Source: Lunularia cruciata
Lineage: Eukaryota; Streptophyta; Marchantiopsida; Lunulariales; Lunulariaceae
NCBI GenBank assembly: GCA_948567375.1
Contig: OX419758.1
Coordinates: 56,611,001 to 56,675,000 of the forward strand
Reading direction: 5' to 3'
DNA length: 64,000 nt
The notes under the pieces are model-generated. The model was not told where the DNA came from. It ran no database searches and saw only the letters and a program-made list of their open reading frames with translations. A program made the translations under genes and the position numbers. Of the stretch, positions 22,862 through 34,049 are shown one piece after another; within the stretch, counting starts at the first letter, position 1; each line of letters opens with the position of its first letter.

Positions 22862-25800
22862 TCACTTTGCCTTTCCTCGGCCTCGCCCTCTTCCCCTTCC
22901 TCTCTTGGCAGGACTACTACTCTTAGGAGTCTTCATTTCAACTTCAGGAGGCACCTCAGCTTGTCCACGACCTGGCGGACGGCCACGACCCCTTCCCCTC
23001 TTAGCAGGAGGCTCGTCAACTTTCGCAGGAGCTGCTGATGTGGGCTTAGATGCGGACTTCGTCTCCACCTTCCCTCTACCTCTACCCCTGCCCCTGCCTC
23101 TAGCTCTACTGTTACCCCTGCCTTTGGGTTTCTCATTATCCTCCTCTTCGCTTTCAGGTTCACTTTCATCCTTACTTTCTTCCTCACTTTCAGAGACTTC
23201 TTTCTTCTTAGGAGCATGCTTCGCCTTTTGCTTCTTCTCTGGACTCGCGGCTGCTGAAGGGGGTGGAGCTTTCCTCTTCTTCGCATCCTGTTTAGCTTTA
23301 GCAGCTCCCTTTGCTCCTCCTTTTATTGGTTTCTCCGGCTCTTCCACGACGGCAGCTGAGATGTTCATATACGAGAACGATAATGTCAAGCTTCATTATG
23401 AAGTTTACAAGATCTAAGCAGTTTACAAGCTAATTCAGAGAAGGGGCATCACAGAACAATGAAGTTACCTGGAGTGTATTCCGGAGCAACAAATGTTTCT
23501 ACCTGCACGGACCATTTTCGTCAGAGGCGCATATAGACATGCAACTTAGATCTTCTCTCGCACTCGATCTCAGGCCACTCTTAACAGTTCAAAGGATGAG
23601 GAATACAATGCCACATTTCATAATCATGAACCCAGACGAATGCTAACAAACGGGAAGATACATTATTCACGTAGAAAAGAGTAGTACGCACTACTAGCTT
23701 ACCAGACAGTACATATCAATCGCCAGGGAATCTTACATACAGCTTTGCATCCCCACCCTCAAGAAGGCAAGTACTAGACACAGAACGATAGCCAAAGTAT
23801 AGCCAAAACTGGATACAGAGTGGTAAAACTTGATAAAGGTGATAGACTATAGTGACAGAACAAAACAACATACGTATCCAGATATGACAATCAAGGTAGA
23901 CCTGACAGCAAAAGCTTTAATCATCCTTCTCAACGAATTCTCAACTTGAATGTATGTTTCACCTTGTCTTTTAACCACCAATCGTCCTCTTCTGTAGTCT
24001 TTACCTTCTCCAACTTTTCAGGTACTTTTGTCCGATCGACTATGAACAGGGTGTGTCCAACTCCACATGCGACACTGGATACATTCAAAAATAAGGAGTT
24101 GAATGGTGAGAGTTGTACACTCTAAGCTAATTCAAGTTATTTAATCACGCTGTAGACAAAGTAAACACTGCCTTGATACAATGTGGCAAAAATTCAGTGT
24201 TACCCCTGAATCCAGGGAAGCATACCCGGTGAAATGACGCTCATACCGTGTTGTGTGGTTGCTAGAAATACGTAAAGAGTTCATGATGAACACCATTAAA
24301 ACGAAAAAGGGATATCTTCATTTTATTGTACCTCATCACATGCATTCCTTCGAGGACGTCAATTAACTTGGGATTTGCTGATGATCTGTGTCGAAATCAA
24401 ATCCAGAAACAACATGAGTCGAAGATACTGGAGAGAGAAGAACGTCAAACATGGTACCACTTTGCATGAGCTTTCTTATGAAGTTCTAACAAGTGAGTGG
24501 CTCTTGTTGTAAAGGCTACGTTACTTGGGTCCAGAGGGGCCGTAGCCGAGCTCCCCGTAGACAGCTGTGCCCCAACTGATGCAGGAATTTTCAGCAGCAG
24601 CTACGCTGCTTGTATTGCCACAATCCATGCTTCGAATATTCCAACCACTACCAAGAGAATCACAACATCATCGATCATTGACGTCAACTTGTTAATCCAC
24701 AGACTTAATGCCTCGGACAGGCTTAGACAATCCAGAGGAATACTTCAAAGAAATCGACTCTTTATCTGACCAACTTGACTTGATACGTACAACGGTGTCT
24801 GCTGATACGCCATGTAGTGTTCCATGGATATTTCATAGCAATGAAACTAAATGGTAATCACCTATAGGTATATTATAAACTCAGCGGCCAGATTCAAGTT
24901 TCCAGATCCACGTAGATAGACGTCAAAGTGCTGGTGATCTTCTCTGAAACGTTGCTGAAGATATGCATGACCAAATATTCATGCATTTGAACGTAACGAC
25001 CCCACCAGGTTCTGGGAAACGCACCTCAAATCCATCACGGGCTTCGGATACATCCAGTTATCACCAGTTGTCTTCACACGTCCCCACATGTACAGTTGAC
25101 CCCCGCCTAGAATCGAGCATGAAAGTTACTATAGTTGAATGCCATCTCAAATTACATTCCGTGAGAACAGCTACCCATCAAAATAGAACGGAGAGTAGCC
25201 AAAGGAAACAAAGGCCAGCTTCTTTTGTGCTGCCAACCTGCAGTGCAAGCAGAGTAGGCAGATCCTGCCGCAACGACTGCTGTGGCAGGCAAGGTATTCG
25301 TGCGCTGAAATAGGTCCACAACTCGCGGAGCCCATTCATCTTTTTGTTCTTTATGACCCAACCTGGAAAGATTGTTAACCGGATCATCAGAACTAGTACA
25401 ATGGGTGAAGGCCACCAAGCACCAAGATCTAGTACATCGTGGGATAGTTGCATCTTCCGCATTTAAAAACATTTTCCATCGCTTTCTAGTTCAGCTACTT
25501 CTAGCAACTAAGGTTTATTAAGAATAGTTGGAGAGTGAGCTCACCTTCCATGGCCCCCAAATCCCCATCTGCAATTCAGTCCACCGCGTAATCAATAACA
25601 CAATCATTCCAATAATTATTTGTTTGCCGTGATACCAGCCACATACTCATTGCTAAAGATGTTTGCTCGTATGTGTAAGAAAATCGTGCTAGAATGTATC
25701 TGACGGACACATTCTAGCAGTTGGTTCCAAGTTCCATCATCTAGATAAAGACTATGCCCTGAGTGACTTGCAGTCCTGATGGACAATGATGTCCTTGAAA

Positions 25801-28712
25801 CATAACAGCATTTTATTTCGAAACTCATCAACGTTATCTGAAGCTCCAGACCACAAACTCCACACGAGATAGAATATATTTTGGCAGAGGAGTTCACACA
25901 GGAAGTCAACTTTCAACAGAACATACAAAATTCATGATGCTCTGTGAGGTAAGGTTGGGATACCCACGTGTAAACAAACCCGTCAGAATCCACCGCAACT
26001 GCAGACAAACCCCGTGAACAGGAAAGTGGAATACTTAGTTATACATCGTAAAGTCAGAGGGTGATTCTCGAGGGTAGAGAGCGATGTTACCATATGCCAA
26101 AACTAGCCATAAAGCACGACCTACGATGTATGTAATTGGGCATAGGGTAGAGAGCGCCAAGTAAAATAGCATTGAAGTCCAGTTAAACCGTGGTGATATT
26201 TGTTCAACGGTTTAGCTATACCCGTATCCCAGCAAAAGAAGAAGAACTAACCACTGTGATTGTTGCCACATGCCGCCTTGGTGATATTCTTCCCTGCAAG
26301 GGAGGCAATGGCCCGGGGTCGCGGCTGTGGCTCATAGACCAAGCGTACTGACCCTTCTTTCGAGTTGTACTGCAAAGAGCATTTACAGGTATGAGATCCG
26401 CGCATTGTCAAAGATCCATTGCATTTAGGACTACCATCGAAAATGTCAGAGCGACCAGATTTTGATGGAACCTGTGCCAAAATATATTTTATCTCCTGGA
26501 TTTTCAATGTTTCATGGCGCCTATTCAACTTCTCCCGAAGAGAAAGACAAACCTCATTATCAGTTCCATGTCCAAGTTGTCCATACTGAGGCAAGCCGGC
26601 AGATCTGCACAAGAGCCGGCAAAACTTTCATCACTGCATATGCAATGAATATACTGACAGGCAATCCCATGGCTGGAAGAAAATACGAATAGATTAGGCT
26701 TATTGAAAGGCAAAAGAGAGATAATTGGCGAGTGAGCAGCAACGTACACGCCTTCGTGTCATCATCTATTGACCGATATACGCCTAACTGCCAATGTGAG
26801 TTTAAGTACACCACCAAAACCAAATGTTGGTCCATCATTTCATTGAGGAACCACAGTAATTTCATATCCCATTTTAGTCTAAAGTCCCTTGATGTAATAT
26901 GAACAATCACCCCTCCGTTGTTCAATCTTGAAGTAACTTGCAGTTGTTCGTCGTTCGTGCTACACTCCATTCCATGATATGAAAACCTCAAAATATATGA
27001 GCTCGGCATAGAGATCCGACTGCACTCAAGCCTCTATTATCACTTACCAAGCTCCTATGGTCACCGTCACAAATATCTTCTCTTCTCAGTTCGCACATAA
27101 TTTCAATGACGAAGGGTAGGAATTTTGCCACTGGAAATCGATGGATAGAGTTGCGAGCTTACAAAATTGAAGATCCAGCCACTGACGAAAGCCATAGGGT
27201 GAATTCTGCTCCACAGAACACTTGTTTCACCTCTGTAACCAAACATCTCACTGGCAGCTTCTCCGCTTCTAAATTGGTCGCTCTCTTACAAGACCCCATG
27301 TAAGAATTTCACATCATCAGCTTCGCAAATTCCGTTACCACATAAAATTTGTCCACCTAAGCCTAAACGAGGAATATTTCCCAAAGAGCCCACGAAGATA
27401 GTCTACTGGAAAACAATTTACTTGGATTCATCTGTAGGAAAAAGAAACAGGATCAAGGAAGATCAACCATACAAGTATTTACTAAGCAGCTTAATGGTCC
27501 CGTTCCAGATGAAAATGCGCACACCTTCTTTCAAGTTGCCTGATCCTAATTGACCATGCTTGTTCCACCCGAACGCCATCGAGGACCCTTCTTCTGTTAC
27601 AATAACAGTGTGGCTTCTACCAGCTCCTGCTTTTACCACCACATGTCTGGAAAAGAAGAATCAAACCCTTCTAATGAGAGAAGTTCCTTAACAACTTGAT
27701 GGCTCTAAAAAATGAGCATTATATAGATATTGTAGTTTCACTGACTTCAGTTCCGTGTGAATTGCGAGTGGAGGCATTCACAAGGTTGAACGCATACCTG
27801 TTTAAAGTGGCAACAAGAGTTGGACTATTCCGTTGGAGATAATCTCCGTGACCAAGTTGTCCTTTCTGCAGTCCATAAACAAAAAAGGAAAGTAAATTCA
27901 TGCACAGTTTATAATTTTGGACAATTGAAAGCGTAGTTTTTGACACTCTGTATTCGTAGACATTCATTTGAACTTCCACTATGTACCTCGTTGCGACCCC
28001 AGGTGTAGCAGCGACCATTGACATCAAGCGCCACGCAATGACAAGATGCTGTTGCAAAATAATTTGTGCAGAAATGTGTGAGTCAACGGCAGTACAATCG
28101 CACTATAGAAACCTCCAACCTTGGAGTGAAGAGAATCTCATTGCGAACGAGGACTGTGTGGCAATGGTAGATACTTTTCGTCTTGAAAGTTTGTTCTGAT
28201 GATTAGAATAGACAACAACCAAGCTTTATTGCATAGCGAGCTCGTTGATACTAATGTGAATTGTAATTCGTCGCGACCATTAGCCCAAAGATACTGGAAC
28301 ATAAATTCACAAGAAGACAAGATGACCCAAACAGTGAAGAAAGAAGAAAATACAATTTCGTGCAAGCAGTTTCAAATCAACTCAAAAACATAGTTTCCAC
28401 ACAAGCAACATAAAAGACATTCTCACCTGATCCAGAAGCTATAAATGCGATGGATATATTCAACAGCGAAGCGAGTCGAACCGGCTTCGACATATTCATG
28501 TTATTACTGCCATCGACAGTCTTTCTGCCGACATTCTCCCACGAAGCGCATCCACAAAACAGTAGTTCCCCTCCTTTAACTTCTTCCTCCTCTTCCTCCT
28601 CTTTCTCTTTCTCCTCCTCTACTTCCTTCTCCTCTTTCTTCTCCCCTTTCTCTGCCTCCCCGGCCTTCGGAGTCGCTGGAGGTCCAGCTCCAGCGGTCTC
28701 TGTTGCTGCCAT
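22862..28712 (-). CDS. RCC2: RCC2-like RCC1-repeat protein with acidic and RG-rich tail (16 coding exons)
   Basis: Coding exons on the minus strand: 28712-28427, 28048-27987, 27865-27798, 27646-27525, 27268-27163, 26604-26553, 26369-26252, 25998-25968, 25568-25545, 25362-25238, 25106-25025, 24647-24525, 24385-24332, 24074-24005, 23502-23469 and 23355-22862. All introns are GT-AG; the exons sum to 1851 bases (616 residues plus stop) in one undisrupted frame. Residues 21-44 are Glu/Lys-rich. About 47-440 form a seven-bladed RCC1-type propeller with Trp-Gly-Arg-Asn-Glu-Lys-Gly-Gln-Leu-Gly-His-Gly, Tyr-Gly-Gln-Leu-Gly-His-Gly and Glu-Gln-Lys-Asp-Glu-Trp, which align with plant RCC2 homologues and human RCC2 (TD-60). 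Human RCC2 acts in mitosis and on small GTPases; the plant role is less clear. Residues 442-616 form a low-complexity tail: a Lys-Lys-Arg-Lys patch, an acidic Ser/Glu run and three RG blocks, the middle one with an AT-hook-like Arg-Gly-Arg-Pro (576-579). Nuclear location is inferred. The start is the first Met of an open exon and precedes the conserved Gly-Gly-Glu-Leu-Leu-Phe-Cys-Gly. Confidence 0.92.
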
Positions 28713-29460
28713 CGAGAGTCTCGTACTTCACAACTCCTCCAAATATCCGCGCCTTTCAATCAGGAACAGCAACACCTTCTATCAATCAACACTGGCAAAT
28801 TCTTCCTGTTTCTTCGCTTACCAACATGAAATGTTGAACAAGTTCGAAGATGTCAGGCGCTCGTTTCCCTCTTTCTTTTTGCCGTTGCAATCGTACTCGT
28901 TTACAGACACCACCAGCTCCTGCCTTCAGGAAAAGCAGCAGCGCTTGCAAGCAGCCCAGGAGCGCGGACACATTCACGCACAGGCGCCTGCCCTGCACAT
29001 TGCGGGTAGCACCAGTTACCGGCGGCCTGCGTACGACGCTGTTGGACGACTTCATTATTCGCATCTAAGACTGATTTAGGACCGTCGATGTGGAAAATCA
29101 ATGGACCCAAGTCGACCTGATGTGACTTCCCGCGGATTCCTTTTGGGGGGAACGCAGGGTGGAGGGTAGTACAATGATCTCGTTCCCGGTTTCTTGGATC
29201 GTCTGTGTTAACCTTCCCGCTGAGTTGGAATCCCGGTACCACAAGCCGTGTTATGTTTGTTCGGTGAATGAGTGCCTGTCATCGAAACGTGCGTAAACTC
29301 CCCGCACTGTCCGGCGATTATTATAACCTGTTTGAACATTCGGTAGATTAAGAGAGATTTCGGTATAGTCGATGTGAAAAAGAAAGTACGCTTTCAATAC
29401 TATTTTCAAAGTCTCAAACTACAGTACGCCGGCAACAATCGCCAACATCCGGTATGAGTT

Positions 29461-29569
29461 ATTCCTGATACGAATTTCGCCGAAAAGTGCTTGGATCTAT
29501 CATTGCCGGCGGATGATTTCGGTACGATAACTGGCACAGTTCACGTGTGTTTTGACGGTGGAGGAAGTA
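29461..29569 (+). repeat. Diverged direct repeat, copy 1
   Basis: ATTCCTG..., GCTTGGATCT, GCCGGCGG, ACTGGCACA and TTTTGACGGTG occur here in order and again at 29650-29758 with about 189-bp spacing. Copies differ by many substitutions and small indels. Confidence 0.7.
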
Positions 29570-29649
29570 GATAAACTTCCGATTGGATTGACGCTATCGA
29601 CTACGATGTCCAAACTTTACCAGTCGATTCAAAAGTCACCGGTAGAATA

Positions 29650-29758
29650 GATTCCTGGAAGAACACTCCCATGCAATGCCTGGATCTGCCATCGCAACGC
29701 CGGCGGGGAGGTCGGTTTACTGGCACAACTCGCCTGTTGTTTTGACGGTGCGGAGTGA
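29650..29758 (+). repeat. Diverged direct repeat, copy 2
   Basis: Second copy of the repeat at 29461-29569. It overlaps the start of an open frame (29676-29906), which the first copy does not keep open. Confidence 0.7.
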
Positions 29759-29906
29759 CTCGGTCCTGGGCCCTGGTTATGATGTGATCGATCCCTCCAC
29801 GTTAGCTGAAATCCGATCGAGGAACAGGAAGAGGATCGCAGACTGGCAGCTCCCGCCTGAAATATATCCGACGACAAAGATATTCCAAATCGGTCCAGAC
29901 ACCTGA
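29676..29906 (+). CDS. Hypothetical 76-codon open frame
   Basis: ATG-to-TGA frame with ordinary amino-acid composition (Tyr-Trp-His-Asn-Ser-Pro early, Arg-Asn-Arg-Lys-Arg in the middle, Pro-Pro-Glu-Ile-Tyr-Pro-Thr late). I recognise no family, signal peptide or membrane segment. It lies divergent from, and about 960 bp upstream of, the RCC2 start. It could be an exon of an unseen gene, a pseudogene or chance; the last is likely. Confidence 0.2.
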   Translation: MPGSAIATPAGRSVYWHNSPVVLTVRSDSVLGPGYDVIDPSTLAEIRSRNRKRIADWQLPPEIYPTTKIFQIGPDT

Positions 29907-30399
29907 CTTTATGATATCTACCATTTGTCCGGTTCCCGGTTGCTAGTTAGCCATATCCACTATATTATAGCTTTCTTCATCAGAAGCTAGACGCATCCTG
30001 CGGATCACGATAGTAACCACCATGATCCGCCAATCGGAACAGTATCTCCAGTCGTCGTATGTACTGTAGGAGGAGAAAGTCGTTGGTGCAGTGTCAGAAT
30101 TCCCGTTAAGAACTTTAGCTAGTTTATACGAGAGATATCGGAGGAAGATCTTTCTCTCTTCGGGACTTATGGAATTTTACTGAGGGATTTAAGGTGGACT
30201 ACAAGGTGGGAGAAATAAGTAGAATAAGTATGTAGAAAAAAGTCGAAAATACACATAATTAGGACAGGATTGTTAGGAACTTAGCGTATGATTCACTAAG
30301 TTGTTAGTTTAACTGTGCATAATCTTTATTGTTTAATCAGAATGTTTTCCTTCATTACCCTCCATTGTTTGTGTTGTGCCTATGTTGGGTGTATACATG

Positions 30400-31478
30400 T
30401 TACACTACATACGTCCCTATATATTATAGAAGCACACTTCATATAGAAAGTCATGTATGAATTTAAAAACTTACAATAATCAATTGATAGCAACTCAAAT
30501 CATATCTCAAATTTGAACATCCAATATACACTATCAACAAACTTTGATCATACATATCTCATATCAAACATGTTGTGGAACACATAATCAAACCTCATCC
30601 ACTCTAGCTAAGAGAATCAATGTAATATTCACTGGCATTTGTCCACCATAGCAAAGAGCCTGAAGACTTAACATAGAGAACTGAGCTCTTTGGAACTGTA
30701 CTTTGAGGTATACACTTTCTAGAGTGTTGCAACGTTTTGAAGATAGAAGAAACATAAGGTTTCATGCTTCAATACTCCGATGTCACAAAGGAGCACCTTG
30801 TCTTTATTATATAGCAAAGAAGAACCATTCAAAGAGAGCTACACCCTTGGATCAAATATATGGATCGGTGACATGTCAATGAGCTCCATGATTAGATTAG
30901 TTGCATGGATTGATAACATGACGATCCTTGTCCTATTTGGTTGGTCAAACAAGTTTGACCAAAGGGAATCTTTGGAGAATCTTCTTGTATGAAGCTCAGA
31001 AGAGCATGGGTGAAGTATTGTTGGAAAACTCTCGACAAGACATATGAGGGGAGAGAAGGCAACATAATTTTTGTTGGGAAGAAGAAATGTCTAATTTTCA
31101 AGGTCTAATTCATCTATTTAGGCCTTCGAAATTAGCTCTAAAGTTTTTGGGGTGTTTTGGGGTGTTTTTGAACTCTACACTATCAATGGAAGTACTCTTT
31201 TGGTGACACCTCTATCTAATCAACTTAGATCATCATGTATAACATCCCTAAAGATATCATGAAACAAATTTCTATCTCTAGATAATTTTTGTAGCTAATG
31301 GTATTACAAGCAGCTAGGATCTTAGCTCTAATGGTGCATTTGATGGTGCAAATGGTAACTTCAACAATGCAATCAATATCTAGCCGCTATTAAGTAGTCC
31401 TTGAGTAACTATTAAGAATATAGTGATTGCCAAAACTAAGATTTCAATATCTTAGTTGGCATTGCAAATGCAATGACA
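30400..31478 (-). repeat. Old partial LTR of the G/H family, minus orientation
   Basis: On the minus strand, 31309-31478 and 30400-30724 together match the first ~600 bases of the G LTR (34050 onward). Shared landmarks are GCTAGCTAAGAG-type, TGAGCTCTTTGGA, CTAATGG(T/G)(C/G)CATT-type and CTTGAGTAACTA-type blocks, and an end at GCAATGACA where G starts TGTCATGCC. The rest of the LTR is missing or unrecognisable. A B-family solo LTR splits it. No coding part adjoins, so it is a truncated solo LTR or the fragment of a lost element. Confidence 0.65.
30725..31308 (-). mobile_element. Diverged solo B-family LTR inside an old G/H-family LTR
   Basis: On plus it shows B LTR landmarks in order: CTCCGATG(C/T)(T/C)-CAAAGGAGCACC, CTTTATTATATAG, GACATGTCA, TTGGTTGGTCAAACAAG, TAGGCCT, CTTTTGGTGA and an end at GGTATTACA. 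It is shorter (~584 bp) and more diverged than other copies and lacks one U3 repeat unit. Flanks TAGAG and AGCAG are at best a decayed target duplication. Confidence 0.75.
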
Positions 31479-31793
31479 ATTGTTGTGTGTATATACATCA
31501 TTATCAACATCATACACTATAGAAATACAATTCATATAGAAAGTCACACATGAACTCCAAAGACCCATAGTTGCCTCCCTAGTTGGCGATTAGATCCCTC
31601 TAACTCAAGATAAATATCTACTCTATGTATGTGATATGCCTTATGGTGAGCAAAGATCAAGGAGGTCAAGTGCTATCAAGTTTCATCATTAGTCGCCTAT
31701 CTACAATCTTTATCACATAACAAATGAACTAGTTATAATGTCAAGTATATCAAGGAAATAACTTTGCCTTTGAGGAACCACCATGAGCAGAGG
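31479..31793. other. Short unassigned stretch
   Basis: About 315 bases between the old LTR and element I. The block at 31497-31545 (tatatacatc ... catatagaaagtcac) resembles 30440-30480, so it is probably repeat debris. No coding feature was seen. Confidence 0.4.
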
Positions 31794-32236
31794 TGTAAAA
31801 GAAGAAGAGAAATAGTAAAATGGAACAATTGAGTGGAAGATCACATTAGGACTCTCAAATGAGAGAAACTCCAAATGTTTAGCATGAGTTTGGGTTTTGG
31901 TATTTATAGCAAACATACAAGGCTCTTTGGAAGTTTCCAAGGAAGCCTCCTACAAGAATTTGCCTTTTTGGAGTGCAAACTAAGCCAACCAGGAAGCTTC
32001 CAAAGAAACTTTCTCCTATGAGCCACCTACATGGCATGCAAGCTAAGCAAACAAGAAGCTTCTTAAGAAGTTTTCTAAGAAACTTCTTCCTAGAAGTTGC
32101 CTACTTGGCATACATATTACTTGATACTAAGTAGTTTCCTAGATGCTTCTAGAATATTCTTAGATTACCTGGCTAATTTGGTCCATTTGCTAACTATTTG
32201 CCTCTATTAACTTGTTTGCTAACTCCATATTGTTAA
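31794..32236 (-). repeat. Element I 3' LTR
   Basis: TGTAAAAGAAGAAG...CATATTGTTAA on plus, aligned with other A-family LTRs. It has AAGCTTCTTAAGAAG palindromes near 32050-32100 and a purine tract (minus strand, about 32240-32256) following. Confidence 0.8.
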
Positions 32237-32239
32237 GTA

Positions 32240-33720
32240 TCCCTCCCCTATTAATTGGTGATATTCTCATTGTCATAGAATCTTTAAACTCCTAGATGGT
32301 TGTTTGTGTATTGTGGAGATGAGAAAGAGGATCCCATGTGGCATCATGAAAAGGATAATAATTCCAAAGGACTTTGTACTTAGTGTGTCATTGGCAACCA
32401 TGTCGGATGTTACGAGGTGCAAGTTTACTATCAACTTCATACTCCTTATCATCTTTGACAAGGATTGGAGGAGGAAGGTTGGATACAATTGGAAAAGGAA
32501 AATGGATTAGAAAAAAGGGCTTTAACTTTGAAACATGAAAGATAGGTGGATTGCATATGACTAGGCAAGGCACGTTGATAAGCAACAAGAGAAATGATTT
32601 GGGTAATATCAAATAGACCTATCTATTTAGGAGTAAGTTTACAAACTTGGGTATCAAATGGGAAAGGCAAGTTACTAGAAGAAAGCATGACCTTATCACG
32701 TAGTTGAAAGGTGAGATCATGACAATGTTGATTAGTTTATTGCTTGTGCTAATTTTGAGCAACAAGGAGATGAGATTTGACTTGTTGTAGGGATTTAGAT
32801 ATTGTGGACAAGAAAGTGAAAATATGAGGAACATGAGATGGCAAGGGAGCAAGAAGTGAATTTAGAAAAAATGGGGTCTTGGCCAAAATTAAGGAAGAAG
32901 GGAGAGAAATTGATGCTTGCTTACTTGGAGTTATTGTAGGTAAAATCAATAGCCAAAGCAAGCATCTCAATTGGTATGATGAACATTGACAAGGGTACAA
33001 GGTATATCCTCCAATGTGTGATTTGCACATTTGGTTTGCTCATCAATGTGAGAATGGTTGGCCATAGACAAAGAAAGCTTAGTGCCAAGTAGCTTGAAGA
33101 GTGCTTGCCAAAATTTATTAGTGAATTGAAGATCATGATTGGAGATGAGAACCCATGGCATCTGATGGTGCTTGAAGAAAATGTCAAAGTAAATCTTGGC
33201 TAGCATAGAGGCATCCATGATATCCATAGTTGAAGCCAAATCAATTAGCTTGCTAAATTTATTGACAAACACCACAAAAGCCAAATCAATTGGCTTGCTA
33301 AATTTAGTAACAAACACCACAATGGTGGTATGACCTTGCTCCATTTTGTGTGAAGATATGATGATGTCAAGACTTACATGTTCCCATTGGGCAATTGAGA
33401 TACGAAGTGGTTGAAGGAGTCCACCCAATTTTGGTTGTTGACTTTGTTGTATTGGCAACTCTCACAAGATCAAACAAACTCTTGAACTTCTCATGCTATG
33501 TTTGGCCACCACCATTGATGTTTGAGGGTATTCATGGTTTTATCCATATCAAAATGACCAATGTTTGGTAAGTCATGGGCTTCTTGAAATTGCACAAGTT
33601 GGAGATCACCCATAGTTGGAACATAGTTACAATTTTCACAAAATAGAAAGCACTCCTTGAGGGAAAAACTATCATACTCCTTGTCATGCATTACAAAAGA
33701 ACTTTGCACTACTTGAAAGA
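32240..33720 (-). pseudogene. Element I integrase and chromodomain remnant
   Basis: The zinc-binding domain is in 33491-33709 (His-Asp-Leu-Pro, Gly-His-Phe-Asp-Met-Asp-Lys-Thr, Trp-Trp-Trp-Pro-Asn). The core is in 32967-33458 (Ser-Leu-Asp-Ile as the first catalytic Asp, Ser-Asn-His-Asp-Leu for the second, Ile-Asp-Glu-Gln-Thr-Lys near the third). The C-terminal module and a Glu-Tyr-Glu-Val-Asp chromodomain start lie at 32388-32852. The second catalytic site is altered (Asn-His-Asp in place of Asp-Arg-Asp). The core contains a 15-residue repeat from the duplication at 33235-33324. Confidence 0.75.
33235..33324. repeat. 45-bp tandem duplication in element I integrase
   Basis: Two copies of GCCAAATCAATT(A/G)GCTTGC..., period 45 bases, differ at three or four positions. 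They repeat 15 codons between the first and second catalytic Asp of the integrase core and keep the frame. Confidence 0.9.
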
Positions 33721-34049
33721 AGAAGTCTTATTGTAAATCAGTCTTGAATGCCATGTGTACCTTTGAGGCAATTGACACCGTGATGATTGCTACTACCATG
33801 GTAGATTCAAGAAAAAGCTTCAAATCAAGATGTTATGATAGGGGCACCAAGGATGATATGGAACCTACTAGATCTATACTCAAGCTTGATGTTAAACAAT
33901 TGTAGTTGTTCCTCCCACCGATGATGTTAACTCTTCATGTGCTCCAAATGTAAGATTTGCAACAAAGGTTTATGATTGGTTTGCATGATCATTTTTTTCC
34001 CAAGAGATAATGCCTCTATACCATTATTAGTTGTTCTTGATCTTGAGTA
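33721..34049 (-). pseudogene. Element I RNase H remnant, cut at 34049
   Basis: The minus-strand frame near 33927-34049 keeps Ile-Glu-Ala-Leu-Ser-Leu-Gly-Lys-Lys, Gln-Thr-Asn-His-Lys-Pro-Leu and His-Met-Lys-Ser, as in the RNase H of A and J. Upstream coding is replaced by element G. Confidence 0.75.

Larger units (their letters stand above)
28713..30300. other. Upstream region of the RCC2 gene
   Basis: This region should hold the RCC2 5' UTR and promoter on the minus strand. GC content and CpG are visibly higher than in the retrotransposon DNA. No TATA box or second gene could be supported. Short open frames (28786-29064 and 28901-29242 on minus, 28850-29068 on plus) look like chance frames. 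A diverged duplication and a 76-codon frame at 29676-29906 are listed separately. Confidence 0.5.
31794..34049 (-). mobile_element. Element I: A-family Ty3/gypsy copy, cut by element G
   Basis: The 3' LTR (31794-32236) is at left, followed on the minus strand by chromodomain, integrase and the start of RNase H. The copy stops abruptly at 34049, inside the Asp-His/Asn-His-Lys-Pro-Leu-Leu region of RNase H, where the TGTCATG start of G's LTR begins. The missing part (RT, protease, gag, 5' LTR) should lie beyond the nested insertions to the right. It is degraded by stops and contains a 45-bp tandem duplication. Confidence 0.85.

Noticed and set aside
22833-23417. 194-codon plus-strand open frame rich in Pro, Leu and Ser
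   Set aside because: It is antisense to the last RCC2 exon; the repetitive RG/acidic coding on the minus strand creates an open complement. The spliced minus-strand gene is supported by conserved domains and exact exon phases.
22862-28712. Calling the gene UVR8 or RCC1 proper
   Set aside because: UVR8-specific Trp-rich signatures were not seen, and the segments Glu-Gln-Lys-Asp-Glu-Trp, Leu-Pro-Gln-Tyr-Gly-Gln-Leu-Gly-His and Met-Asp-Leu-Ser-Gly-Trp-Asn fit the RCC2 branch.
28450-29079. 209-codon plus-strand open frame with poly-Ser stretch
   Set aside because: Its Ser run is the complement of the Glu/Lys run in RCC2 exon 1, and the rest has no recognisable domain.
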